From assembly GCF_032854445.1 (NCBI RefSeq), contig NC_088300.1, positions 4,092,001-4,156,000 on the forward strand: a stretch of 64,000 nucleotides of DNA. The letters run 5' to 3'. Positions 47,571 through 59,100 of the stretch are shown piece after piece (position 1 is the first letter of the stretch; the number at the start of each line of letters is the position of its first letter). The position numbers were made by a program, and so were the translations under genes. The notes beneath the pieces are model-generated. The model saw only the letters and a list, made by a program, of their open reading frames with translations, was not told where the DNA came from and did not search any database. The DNA is from Liolophura sinensis (Eukaryota; Mollusca; Polyplacophora; Chitonida; Chitonidae).

Positions 47571-49380
47571 AAACTGGCCATTTCATATCATATGTGTCGG
47601 CCTCTATAAACGAGAGCAATAGACGGACATATTTTCAGACTTTGCGGAGTGTGAGGCGAACAAGATGTTTGGTATAATCTGAACAATATCAGTCTTAGAA
47701 TTAATTATTTTTGGTCATTTTAGTCAAAGACTAGCAACTGGCCAATGAGATCGCTTCTTCATACATACAGATATAAGCAGCTTCTCTACTATTATATGTG
47801 TTTCTGTCAGGAGTTGTCAGCAGGCCGAGGAAGAGTGGTTAACATGCTTGTCTTTCAATCACTAACGAAGTACGGTTTCAATCCCGCCTTTGGACAGGCA
47901 ATTTTTAGATTCCTCAATAACTCTTCGTAGATGCTGATGACAATGGGTGGTCTATCGAGTAGCCGTTCGTGCAATTTAATGTCACCCAATGCGGTGTGCA
48001 TATCTGGTCCTCACACATGAGGACGTGCCAGAGCTGTGGTGGTTCACCAGGGGATGGCCTAAAACTGACTACCACCTCAAAATTGAAACATTTTTCGAGT
48101 ATTTTTTCTGTGTGCCTGTCCAGATGCTGTTTCATGCTGCCTTCCTCTCCGACCGTACGCGCACGTGAGAAGGTCTTCCAGCAGCCTGTGGATGGTCGTG
48201 GGTCTGCCCGCTCCCCCCTCCCTCCCCTCCCCCGGCTTTGTCCGATTTCCTCCCACCATAATGCTGGCTGCCGGCGGATATATGAAATATTCTTGAGTAC
48301 GGCGTTAAAACACCAATCAAATAACCTAGATGCTTTGGCCACCGGTCAAGCTGTCCACCATGGAGTAAGGCGTAAAGCCCAAATGAAATAAATACATAAG
48401 AAATGAAAAGATAATAAATGTGATTACCCGAAATTGTTTCTTTTTGTCTTTATTGGACTATATCTCTTGGACACTTAGTTAGTGTTCAAATAAGATCCAA
48501 TTTAGAAGTACGAGACAAGGAGAGTTTACGGTGTAGACCTGTACCAGTGGGTTTAACCACGGCGCAGATGTCAGACAGCAGGGTCAAGCCGTTTGTGTTT
48601 CATGTACCCAATGTGACTCAGATCCATACCTGATAAAGCTAACAAGTTTCAGCTTTTTGAAATATTTTATACAAATATATAGGTTGATATGAAATACTGA
48701 ACATGCACGAATTCTCATGTATATTGTTGAATGCGGCAACTAGAATAAATAAACTTATAGTCTTTTAATATTGTTATGTTGTTCCTGGATCAATCCCTGC
48801 AGAGCAGGGCATGTCCAGGGAAAGCCAAGGATCACGAAACAACTAAAGTTTATTGTGTAGCAAACTGTTCATAGAAAAATCAGTATAATTCTGGGTCGCT
48901 AACAAAAAGAACCTCGTCGATCGTCGTGAACACACATTATAAATTCATGTACACAGATTCTAAAAATCATTTAACACGAAGACTATACATGTATGAATTC
49001 CCCCTGTCTCGGAAGAGTAACGGTTGCATTAACTGTACTTTACAAAGTATACATATATCAGAAACATTTCCCACACAAATGAATACGTATAAATTAAATA
49101 ATCAGAACATTTGTAACATCAGTACATTTATATATTGAATAACTGATATCTTATAAACAGTCTTAAATATGAAATATTTAAACATGTACAAAATCTTAAA
49201 ATATATAAACTTTTAATTGGATAAGTTTCAATCAAAACTTGTTATAGTATATTATTGATATATGGATCACAGAAAAGTGGTACAGACCTAAATGGGGCTT
49301 TACGCAAGACGGCAGAGCAGTCACTTCAGGTTGGAAGATGGTAGGCAATTAGGTGTAAAAATACCTGAGATACCAAACAC
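47571..49380. other. Intergenic, no gene; SINE and possible tRNA-like relic
   Basis: Apart from a SINE (48130-48324) there is a tRNA-like head candidate at about 47815-47905 (A-box-like AGAGTGGTTAACATG, B-box-like CGGTTTCAATCCCG), without anticodon or acceptor pairing that I can confirm. The ORFs at 47914-48391 on both strands are SINE-derived. Confidence 0.4.
48130..48324 (+). mobile_element. SINE, 5'-truncated
   Basis: CATGCTGCCTTCCTCTCCGA, GAAGGTCTTCCAGCAGCCTG, a C-rich expansion (CTCCCCCCTCCCTCCCCTCC) and TTCTTGAGTACGGCGTTAAA then ACACCAATCAAATAA. The tRNA head is missing. Confidence 0.83.
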
Positions 49381-49384
49381 AAAA

Positions 49385-50115
49385 AGCACGGCGGTAACAA
49401 CTGGTGGGAAGTATATATGTCTCTGGATACTGGGCCTTTCCAGGGAAAGCAGAGGGTCACGAATACTGATCACAAAAAACATCCTGGTAACAGCTGGAGA
49501 TTCAGGTGTCCCTGAATACTGGGCGTCTCCACGGAAAGTCGGGTATCACGAATACTTGTCACAAAAACGACATCGTGGTAATATCTGGTGATTCACGCGT
49601 TCCTGAAAACTGGGCCTCTCTGGGTAAAGCTGGGTATCACTAATACTGATCACAAAAAAACATCATGATAACAGCTGGAGATTCATGTGTCCCTGAATAT
49701 TTGACCTCTCTGGGTAAAGCTGGGTATCACGAATACTGATCACAAAAAAAAAACAACTGGTAACAGCTGGAGATTCAGGTGTCCCTGAATATTGGGCCTC
49801 TCCAGGGAAAGCCGCGCATCACGAATACTTATCACAAAAATTACCTCGTGGTAACAGCTGGTGAATCAGGTGTCCCTGAATAATTGACCTCTCTGGGTAA
49901 AGCTGGGTATCACGAATACTGATCACAAAAAAAGACATCGTGGTAACAGCTGGTGAATCAGGTGTCCCTGAATACTGGGCGTCTCCAGGGAAAGCCGCGC
50001 ATCATGAATACTTATCACGAAAAAGACATCGTGGTAACAGCTGGTGAATCAGGTGTCCCTGAATACTGGGTTTGTCGAAAGATTGGTGAGGATCACGAAT
50101 ACTGATCAGATTGTA
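49385..50115. repeat. About 92-bp minisatellite, 7-8 copies
   Basis: Unit GTGTCCCTGAATACTGGGCC, TCTCCAGGGAAAGCCGGGTA, TCACGAATACTGATCACAAA then a variable A-run, CATCGTGGTAACAGCTGG and AGATTCAG. Spacings between successive GTGTCCCTGAAT words are about 88-92 bp, the variation coming mainly from the A-run. A solitary diverged unit may sit near 48785-48840 (GTCCAGGGAAAGCCAAGGAT). Confidence 0.92.
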
Positions 50116-50492
50116 TTTGAGCAATAACACCCCAGATTCTATATAAGCGAATGTTTTCAACTCATCTGGAAACTCTCTTGGTAGATTATGATGTCTACTT
50201 TATATACTAACTTATATTCTAACTGTGAAGAGCAGGTAGGCCTAGCCTAATGAAGGCCTAATTCTTCAAACTTTCAACCGCCTCTTCAACCAATAGTTTG
50301 ACACATTCTGAGAGTACTATGGGGAGTAGAGAAATATTTTTTACCGATTTTACGAAGCTTGCATCTTTACTGATATAAAAAATTCATTTTAGTGTCATTT
50401 TCATTTTTTTTCAATTGTATTCAAAAATTCCATTGAAAATGAGGTTGAAAGGTGAAGATTGACGATATGTTCAGGAATGGCAGTCATTAAAT

Positions 50493-50771
50493 TTGGGCAT
50501 TCAGGCAGGACACAGAGGGTTTGTATTAAGAATGTTGGAAGAAGTTTCACATCATCTCACATATGCCTTAATCAAATATTTGGAGAATCTCATATTAAAC
50601 CACACAGTGAAAGATAGAATATTATCTCTTTCACATGAACATCTGGTGTATCATGTAGCCTCACGTGGTATTAAGGAAATGCCCACAGATTTGATAGACC
50701 CTGCTGTGCCAGGAGGTGCCCAGATGGTCTTCAATAATACCATGACTGGAATACTGCCAAAAGTGGCGTAA
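50493..50771 (+). other. Unassigned 92-codon ORF, probably not a gene
   Basis: An open frame from ATG at 50493 to TAA with no domain, signal peptide or membrane segment that I recognise. The 5' part is AT-rich; the 3' part (TDLIDPAVPGGAQMVF) looks more protein-like. No clear splice sites flank it. It could be a worn transposon fragment. Confidence 0.15.
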
Positions 50772-51210
50772 AAACATAATCATTCATCCAACAATGTATA
50801 TGTTTGCCAAATGTTTACATATCAAAAGATGGAAAATGCCAATTCGCCGTACTTACGTCATCCCGCAAAATGTTGATGTAATGCCCATGTTAATAAGATA
50901 AGATGTCAAAAAGCTGAAAGGTCAGAGCAGCAACGTCTAGACCGAATTGCTTGCCACAATAAAAATGGTGTAAGAGACGGTGGAATAAATGAAGCAATCC
51001 TGACAACGTAATAACCACAATGTATTGGATGAAATTGTCACAGGAATAACGCCCAGGTTCAGGGAAGGAAACAGCTTATACTATCGCCACAGCTTCACTC
51101 TAACCGCCTTATCTTAAAGCATCAGCATAGCTGAATACAAATTAAATCTTGAGTTTTTTGTCTAATCTGATTACCCTTCAAATCTGGCAAAGCGTCGATT
51201 ACCATAAAGA

Positions 51211-51262
51211 TTTTATTTATTTATTTATTTGATTAGTGTTTTACGCCATACTCAGCAAACAT
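51211..51262 (-). mobile_element. SINE 3' tail fragment
   Basis: TTTTATTTATTTATTTATTT then GATTAGTGTTTTACGCCATA CTCAG. On the minus strand it supplies AATAAA repeats about 215 bp beyond the stop codon of the CCDC42-like gene and could act as its polyadenylation signal. Confidence 0.7.
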
Positions 51263-51433
51263 GAAAAATCAAGCACTCAAAATCGCTTTCAGTGAAATGT
51301 GAATAAACAGTTCCACTTTATAGGCCTGAAGCTTGTGAGAACGTGTGTTTACATTCAGTTATGCTAGTGGACTAATAAAGCATTCCACATATTGTATTCA
51401 GAAGTCAGACAGGCTTCGCTCTCCACCATCAAA

Positions 51434-54400
51434 TCAAGTTTCACTGACGGTAATTGTCACTTTCGGAGAAGGCTTTCTGACACCCTTTGATGGTTCTTTC
51501 TTGCCCTTTTTGCTGCTTTTCCCTCGCTGGGGGGAGGTTTTCTGTGTATCAGGAGAAGGGCTACCTGCTCTGTTGGGATCAGCTAGCCTCGCCACCTCTT
51601 CACGTTCACAAAGATAGTCCTATATAATAAACATACAAAAATTCGTCCAAATCTGTCAAAATATAATGATCATATCACGTACATAGTTTCTGCTACTGTA
51701 CATTTACATTACAAGAGGCTACCTGCAAACTTTGAATTCCGTTATTAACCACAGTTTTATTCATTTGTACAACTGTCAATGTCTGCTGGTTAGTCAGCCG
51801 GTGCCTGTGGAGGGGCTGTGGTTGGTTCAGGGCTCTTCCACTCATTCACCTGACTGCCGTCAAGTACATGGAAGTGAATAATTCTTGAGTACAACATTAA
51901 ACAGCTATCATGTACATAAATAAAGTTTAACTATCATAATAAATGAACTTTCAACAGCTTTGGCAAATTTCCACTTGATCATGCAACATATATTTACATC
52001 TAGGTGTATATAGCAATGACATTCTGCATGAAGGACTTGCCTTTATTTTCGCTAATTTTTCTTCCAAGCTCAGTTTGTCTAGTGGAATGTCAAGCCTCTT
52101 CTGACACTTGTCTGCTATATTGTCAATTGCCATTAATATCACACCCAGTTCAGTTCTCTACAAAGTTACCAAAACAAAGCAAGAACAAAATGAAAACATT
52201 ACAGGAAAACATCACACATATCAATGTGTGGTCATGTAATGTTCATCATCACATGCTCTACTGCACATAAATATGTATATTAATGTATCAGATAATATAA
52301 AATGTCAAATTTGGGAATACATATGTACTAGTGGTATCTTATATCTGACAATTTATTAAAGATATTTACACATAAAAAATAGAACAAAAAACTTTGGTAA
52401 TGAGATAGATTTCTTTTGAATTTAATGCAACTTCCATTTTATTAAAGATTTTGAATAATTTGTGATAGGAGACAAAATTTTTTTTATACTGAACATAATT
52501 GTGTGCAAGACAGACCTCACTACAACGTAATATATGATACATATTATAATGTAAGGAAATATCCACAGGTATTATGCTGGCCCTTACCCTTCGCCTAAGC
52601 TCTCCTTTCCCCGTTAAGAAGTTTTCTTCTTTCTTGTAGTTGTCTTGAATAAAACTGTCCTGTCTCTTTTGTAAAATAGCTAATTCACTGTTGTTGGAAA
52701 CTTTTCTTTTATCATGTTCCTGCTTTAATTCCTCAAGCTCTACCTTTAATTTCTCTAGCTGAAATAATGCAGAAAAGGAAATATATCACATAATACGCAT
52801 AAAAGTCATCACCTGATAAACAGTTTAGAAACCCAAATGAAAATAATAAACTATATAAGTAAATAGCCTTCATATTAATGCAAATTTAGCCAACAGTTCT
52901 TCAATGGACAATGAACAGGGTTTTTTTTTTTTTTTTTTTTTTTTACAGTAAAAGTTTCCACAAGTAGCACTAATGTAGCTGAATGTGAAGAACAGTACTC
53001 GGAGGTTTCAGACACCAACTTTACCTCATCTGAGGTGTTGACGAGATTGCTGACCAGCCCTTTGTTGGAGTCACTCAGAGTTCGATGCCTCATCATTAAA
53101 CCCTTCAGCTTGTCCTCACTGGATGGGATATAATCTGACACACAAAATAAAACACAGTTAATTATCTAACTCATTGACTGATTGACAGGTGCATGGGTTT
53201 TAGGGACACAATATGAATTTTGTTCGCATAACTAAATACAGAACATCAAACTTGTATAGGTCCCAAGTGTGTCAAGTGGGTCATCTTCTGGAGCAGTGAA
53301 ATCTAAATCTGAAACTAAGAATTTTACTGTATACTAGGGGTCATTGCTTACTTTTGCAGTTTACCCTTAGCTACATGCCTGAATCATCCAGTCCCTGCTG
53401 GTTTGGCTGCGGCTTTAAGTCGGGAGCTTAACTGGTCAGGTCAGGTGGAATATTCTTTTGGTGTCTTGAGCATCCAAAAACTTAACTGACATCAAATAAA
53501 TTTTCTTTTCTGGCATATTTTCTTCATAAATAATCATATACTTTACTCACATTTTATGCTGAACTGCTACACGCTGAAGACTACCACACTTGATAAGTTA
53601 AATGCCACCCTCCCCTCCCCAGGTCCCCCATAGCTAAGAGGAAGAGTTGCAGTATATGTAGTACAATGGCTTCTCCAGGTGATCAAATAGGACTGAATAT
53701 TTACCTTCAGGCATGGCATCTATCACCTGGAGAAGATAATCTTCATACTTCTTATAGCTTGCTAACTTCTTCTGTAAATATCTGTGTCTGAAACCAAATA
53801 GGAACGCATTAGCATGCCTGAATAGACTAAGAATGTATCAGAGCAGAGAATCATCTGGCTACACAAGGCAACTTTATCATAAATGAAAGTATTGTAATGT
53901 TGCTAGTTGTTTGACTTGAATGCGCAAAAGACAAGAAAAACCCACTCAAAGCTGTGTTAAGCAGCAAACAGTAGTGGGTAGACTTCCCTGCCTAGAGCAA
54001 TCTGGGTTCTTGCCTTGCGTCTGGGTGGTTTCTGTGATATTTTCACTGGTCAGAGGTAAAAATACCTGCCTACACATGTTTCACAGCCTTTCGCTATTAT
54101 ACATTTTAACCTGTGCTTCAATTCACACAACACCAGGTGAATGAAATAAGTCCATAATGTTTGTTTCTTTGTTCACGTTGGGCTGAACCTCACCTTGAAC
54201 ATTACCAGTGTTTGAGTCATATCACTATAAGTTTCCTTTCTACATATAGCATGTTGGATGGTCTCATTTCCATCAATTGTATAATGGTGCCTATTGTAGG
54301 AACACGAGGACACCCAACCCAGTCCCAGTGCGTGAAGAGACGAGAACACCCAGCCCAGTCCCAGGGCTTGAAGATATGAGGACACCCAGCCCAGTCTCAG

Positions 54401-56613
54401 GGCTTGAAGACACGAGGACACCCAGCCCAGTCCCAGGGTGTCATGCAGGCTGATTGGATACCCGATCTACTTGGCCTGAGCACCAACATAAGACAATACG
54501 TATCTAGATAATCCATGTACAAAGTAGCCCTTATGCTGATACATGCAGACACCTGTGGGCAGATGTCTTACCTGTCATTCAACTCTTCAAGCTGTTCTAG
54601 TAATGCTGCACATTCATTTGTTTTCTGCTCTTTCATCTTCACCTCAGCCTGATATTTCTCGATGGCTCTTCGCCTCTTTGCTTCATTTTCTTTAATGAAT
54701 TTTTCAAATTTGGCCACTCTGTCTTTCATCTGAAATGTTCATAACAAGGAAAGCATTTCTGTTGTTATGCTCAATATATCTCAAGTTGATAGAAAAGATT
54801 TTAATTTCAAACCAAGTTACTTCATATATATAGATCACAACATTTTTATCACCATCTGATTTAATACCTTAAGTGGTTTGGGCAATGCGATTTGCTTGAG
54901 TCTTTTTTACTTCAAATATATAAGTATTCTGCTGTTACACTCCAAATACATACAGTGTGCATTTCATTCTGCACCTAAAGATTATTTACACAAAGACTTG
55001 GCAGCATCTTTGAAGACATTCACCGCAGCAGTAAAGTGCTTTCATCTGTTGCTGAAAATAGCCACAAATTTCCATCAAGTGAGCTTCATTCACTTGCCAC
55101 AAATGTACATCAATGTAGATAAACATATGTCACCTGTTGCTGTTTCTTCTGTACTTCAATCTGATGATGAGTACACATATCCATTCTCTCCTTGAACTCT
55201 TGTCTCTTACACGCCAGCTCATACTGGACTTGCTCTATCTCCACCTCTTTCTTCAGCAGAAGGGTTTTCTGTAATGTGTTTATACCTGTCTCTATCAGTC
55301 TATCTCCTGACTCTTTCACAATGGGAAATGCTCGAAATTCTTCATCTTCATCCTCCCTATATAAAAGAATATGACATATTTGTATACTGGTACTTTCTCC
55401 ATCAGTTTATATTCAAAAAGTTTGTTTGAAGCAGCTAGAGAACTCATGAGAACAGCAATAACGATAAAACACAAATGTCAATATATTTAAAATCTTTACA
55501 AAGTCAATGACCTGGATATGAGGACTAACCACATGGTTTTGCAATGCCCAGAACAATTTAACATTGGCTACAATGCCTTTTTTCCCTTCAGAACAACAGA
55601 ACCAAACTGTATACTATTCCATAAATGAATATTCCATATAAATCTCTTCATGACAATTTGCTGAAAATGACACAATTTCTTATTTGGGCTAATAGGTCAG
55701 GTAATTTATTTATTTATTTCATTAGCTATTTATTTATTTATTTATCTGACTGGTGTTTTATGCCGTACTCAAGAATATTTCATCTATACAACGTCAGTCA
55801 GGTTGACCTATTTATCTTCATAGGATATCAGAATGCCTGGAGATAATCACCAATCTTTGTTATGTACCTGACAAGCCTTAAGACAAAATCACAGCCGATG
55901 CAACAAGTGGTGGATTTGTTCATGTGACATCACTGGTCAAGGGCCAGCCTGCTTGATTACTGCAAGCTTTCAAAGGTCAGGAAATTGAAAAAGTGACACA
56001 ATACATAGCATAGATGTGTCCACTTTACATGTGAAGGCAAAAAAATATATTTCATTTCATGTAAAGCAGCAATAAAGTGATGCAGATACCAGATAATTGA
56101 ATTACCTTTTGCCAAAAACACAATGAATTTAATTGCTTAGTGACACTCTGCGAATTTGTACTATACTTGCATGTACATCTTTAGCTGAAGTAAAGACGAA
56201 ATGAAAAGCTTGCGTTGGATTCGAACTTATCACCTCATTCGGAGAGAGTCATAATATATGTGGGCTGGTGCATTAACATGACTGAAGCGGGTAAGCGTGA
56301 GGTGATAGTACCGGTACTTAATACATGTGCATGCATATCTGCATGTTTCTCTTTCTACCTGCGTGAATATAATTGATGTACATCTTTCTGGTGAATTACT
56401 TGCTTTCTCGGCCATGTATATTTATTAGCTGGAGCTAGAGCAAGTGTTAGAAGAGCTGTAATTGTGAAAGCGATTAACGACCAGTTCAATTCTCATGGCA
56501 GGTGATCCCCAAGGCTGTATATTTTATTCACAGGCTTACCTTTGATGAAGCTGTGTCACGAAAACACTTTTCTTGTGGGCCTGCAAATCGAGCTGAGACG
56601 ATCCTGCCGACAT
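51434..56613 (-). CDS. CCDC42/CFAP73-family coiled-coil (ciliary) protein, complete (373 aa)
   Basis: Eight exons on the minus strand: 56613-56540, 55356-55134, 54729-54572, 53787-53705, 53134-53025, 52758-52588, 52157-52041 and 51619-51434 (TGA). The CDS is 1,122 nt. The ATG follows AACAATC and opens MSAGSSQLDLQAHKKSVF. Most of residues 45-310 is predicted coiled coil. Family landmarks are LQKTLLLKKEVEIEQVQYEL, CKRQEFKERM, RVAKFEKFIKENEAKRRRAI (the FDKFLKENDAKR-like block) and YLQKKLASYKKYEDYLLQVI. The C-terminus is Lys/Ser/Pro-rich and disordered. Relatives in other animals and in algae (CCDC42, CFAP73/MIA2) are axonemal or centriolar proteins linked to dynein anchoring and sperm flagella; a ciliary role here is by family. 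Exon 7 ends AAAG|GCAAGT, so intron 7 is of the rare GC-AG class. Introns carry poly-T, a 36-bp minisatellite and SINE pieces. Confidence 0.87.
51783..51925 (+). mobile_element. SINE-like remnant, second subfamily
   Basis: GGGGCTGTGGTTGGTTCAGG, TCACCTGACTGCCGTCAAGT and AATAATTCTTGAGTACAACA TTAAACAGC: the body differs from the common SINE but the 3' block is of the shared type. In intron 7 of the CCDC42-like gene. Confidence 0.45.
52920..52944. repeat. Poly-T tract
   Basis: About 24 T, in intron 5 of the CCDC42-like gene. Confidence 0.95.
53390..53495 (+). mobile_element. SINE-like remnant, second subfamily, degraded
   Basis: CCCTGCTGGTTTGGCTGCGG, GTCAGGTGGAATATTCTTTT and AACTGACATCAAATAAA resemble the element at 51783-51925. 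Weak evidence. In intron 4 of the CCDC42-like gene. Confidence 0.35.
54298..54440. repeat. 36-bp minisatellite, 4 copies
   Basis: Unit GAGGACACCCAGCCCAGTCC then CAGGGCTTGAAGACAC. It lies in intron 3 of the CCDC42-like gene and is GC-richer than its surroundings. Confidence 0.93.
55702..55802 (-). mobile_element. SINE 3' fragment
   Basis: TTATTTATTTATTTATCTGA then CTGGTGTTTTATGCCGTACT, CAAGAATATTTCATCTATAC and AACGTCAGTCAG: long ATTT tail plus part of the body. In intron 1 of the CCDC42-like gene. Confidence 0.8.
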
Positions 56614-57468
56614 GATTGTTTTAAGGTTATCAATATTTGATCACTGGAAATCCTATCTGTGGTGCCCGCACGTCAGCTATCACTGTCCACCATGTCTAAA
56701 CAAGATTAAGAGCACCTTGGTGACTGCCAGGCACGCTACAAAGACTTCCTTTCAAAGGGGAGCAACTCCTGGTGACTGTTGAAGTGCAACAATGTGTGAC
56801 AGTTTTTATACAAATAGCATAACTTGTGTCACTCAGTTTATGACTTCGTACATGTATTTGTATGAATGCTTTCGTCTTGTTTTTTTTTCTTTTTCTGATA
56901 ACATTTGTTTCCTCACGAATTCAAAAAATCTGGGTTGGCCTTTAGCCGAGACTAATCAGAGTCGTTTATTAACGAGGGGCCTGTGTACAAGACGACACAA
57001 AACATTATTCGATGGCCCTCGAATTTTAACATTATCAATTTTATGTGTTATATACCACTTTATAAATAATACAAATCTCAACATTATGTTACACTACCTG
57101 CAAACAATCATCACGCGCGGTCTTTTAAGATGCTAGTAGTAATCATATTTCTCATCTTTTAACTTTTATGCTGTGTCATATTAACACTTAGAATATGTTA
57201 TCATTTTAACACAAACTAGTATACGATTTAAAAGAGTTTCTTTGAACATGGACCATTCATTTAATGAAAGATCTGGCGGTACAAGACGACACGAAACTTT
57301 GCCTTTTCGGCTTTTGCGGGCTGGCACAGCTATGGCCAACTTGTCTACGATTTACTTTGTCAACCTCACAAGCCTAGTAAATGAAATCGATCGTTTCTTC
57401 GTGATAGTGGCCTACATCACTGCGTGTCTAAACCATTTTATTTGACAGTTTGTTGATCGACATCACTC
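56614..57468. other. Intergenic; putative promoter side of the CCDC42-like gene
   Basis: No exon seen. About 100 bp upstream of the CCDC42-like ATG is an inverted repeat GTCACC-AA-GGTGCT (minus strand, 56724-56711) that partly resembles an RFX X-box. The plus ORFs at 56792 and 57242 have no recognisable domain. Confidence 0.35.
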
Positions 57469-57469
57469 C

Positions 57470-59100
57470 GTGCCTACATCATTATCTTTATCTTTATCTG
57501 TTATGTTGGTTTACATCACTCTGAGTCTATATCATTATCTTTTTCCGTATGTTGGTCTACATCACTTCGCAACATTATCTTTCCGTGTATGTTGGCGTAC
57601 ATCACTCCATGTCAACACCATTATGCCTGTGTGTATGTTGGCGTACATCACTCCATGTCAACACCATTATGCCTGTCTGTATGTTGGCCTATATCCCTCC
57701 ATGTCAACACCATTATGCATGTGTGTATGTTGGCCTATATCGCTCCATGTCAACACCATTATGCCTGTGTGTATGTTGGCCTACATCACTCCATGTCAAC
57801 ACCATTATGCCTGCCTGTATGTTGGCCTACATCGCTCCATGTCAACACCATTATGCCTGTGTGTATGTTGGCCTATATCCCTCCATGTCAACACCATTAT
57901 GCCTGTGTGTATGTTGGCCTATATCGCTCCATGTTAACACCATTATGCCTGTGTGTATGTTGGCCTACATCACTCCATGTCAACACCATTATGCCTGCCT
58001 GTATGTTGGACTATATCGCTCCATGCCAACACCATTATGCCTGTCTGTATGTTGGACTATATCGCTCCCATGTCGACACCATTATGCCTGTGTGTATGTT
58101 GGCCTACATCACTCCATGTCAACATCATTATGCCTGTGTGTATGTTGGCCTACATCACTCCATGTCAACATCATTATGCCTGTCTGTATGTTGGCCTATA
58201 TCGCTCCCATGTCAACACCATTATGCCTGTGTGTATGTTGGCCTACATCGCTCCATGTCAACAACCTTATGCCTGTGTGTATGTTGGCCTACATCATTAT
58301 CTTTGTCTGTTATGTTGGTTTACATCACTCTGAGTCTATATCATTATCTTTTTCCGTATGTTGGTCTACATCACTTCGCACCATTATCTTTACGTGTATG
58401 TTGGCGTACATCACTCCATGTCAACACTATTATGCCTGTGTGTATGTTGGCCTACATCACTCCATGTCAACACCATTATGCCTGTCTGTGTGTTGGCATA
58501 CGTCACTCCATGTCAGCACCATTATGCATGTGTGTACGTTGGACTATATCGCTCCATGCCAACACCATTATTCCTGCCTGTATGTTGGACTATATCGCCC
58601 CATGCCAACACCATTATTCCTGCCTGTATGTTGGACTATATCGCTCCCATGTCAACACCATTATGCTTATCTGTATGTTGCCCTATCGCTCCATGTCAAC
58701 ACCATTATGCCTGTGTGTATGTTGGCCTACATCACTCCATGTCAATACCATTATGCCTGTGTGTATGTTGGCCTACATCGCTCCATGTCAACACCATTAT
58801 GCCTGTGTGTATGTTGGCCTACATCGCGCCATGTCAACACCATCATGCCTGTCTGTATGTTGGCCTACATCACTCCATGTCAACACCATTATGCCTGTGT
58901 GTATGTTGGCCTACATCACTCCATATCGACACCATTATGCCTGTGTGTATGTTGGCCTACATCGCTCCATGTCAACACCATTACGCCTGCCTGAATGTTG
59001 GCCTACATCGCTCCATGTCAACACCATTACGCCTGCCTGAAGGTTGGCCTACATCGCTCTATGTCAACACCATTACGCCTGCCTGAATGTTGGCCTACAC
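57470..59100. repeat. 46-bp minisatellite, about 35 copies, open in all three plus frames
   Basis: Unit CATCACTCCATGTCAACACC then ATTATGCCTGTGTGTATGTT GGCCTA. The unit has no stop in any plus frame and 46 is not divisible by three. Two overlapping ORFs of 481 and 483 codons (57549-58994 and 57589-59040) and shorter ones therefore arise in different frames from the same DNA. The predicted products are the same Cys/His/Tyr-rich 46-residue cycle. No splice sites, no non-repetitive domain and no start context support translation, so I annotate it as a repeat. Confidence 0.93.

Noticed and set aside
48077-48391. Overlapping ORFs on both strands around 48.0-48.4 kb
   Set aside because: Largely SINE-derived sequence with a C-rich expansion.
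50493-50771. 92-codon ORF as a confident gene
   Set aside because: No domain, splice evidence or repeat family could be assigned; kept only as a low-confidence entry.
57549-59040. 481- and 483-codon ORFs as real Cys-rich repeat proteins
   Set aside because: They come from one 46-bp minisatellite read in different frames; there is no unique domain, splice structure or coding bias, and all three frames are open.
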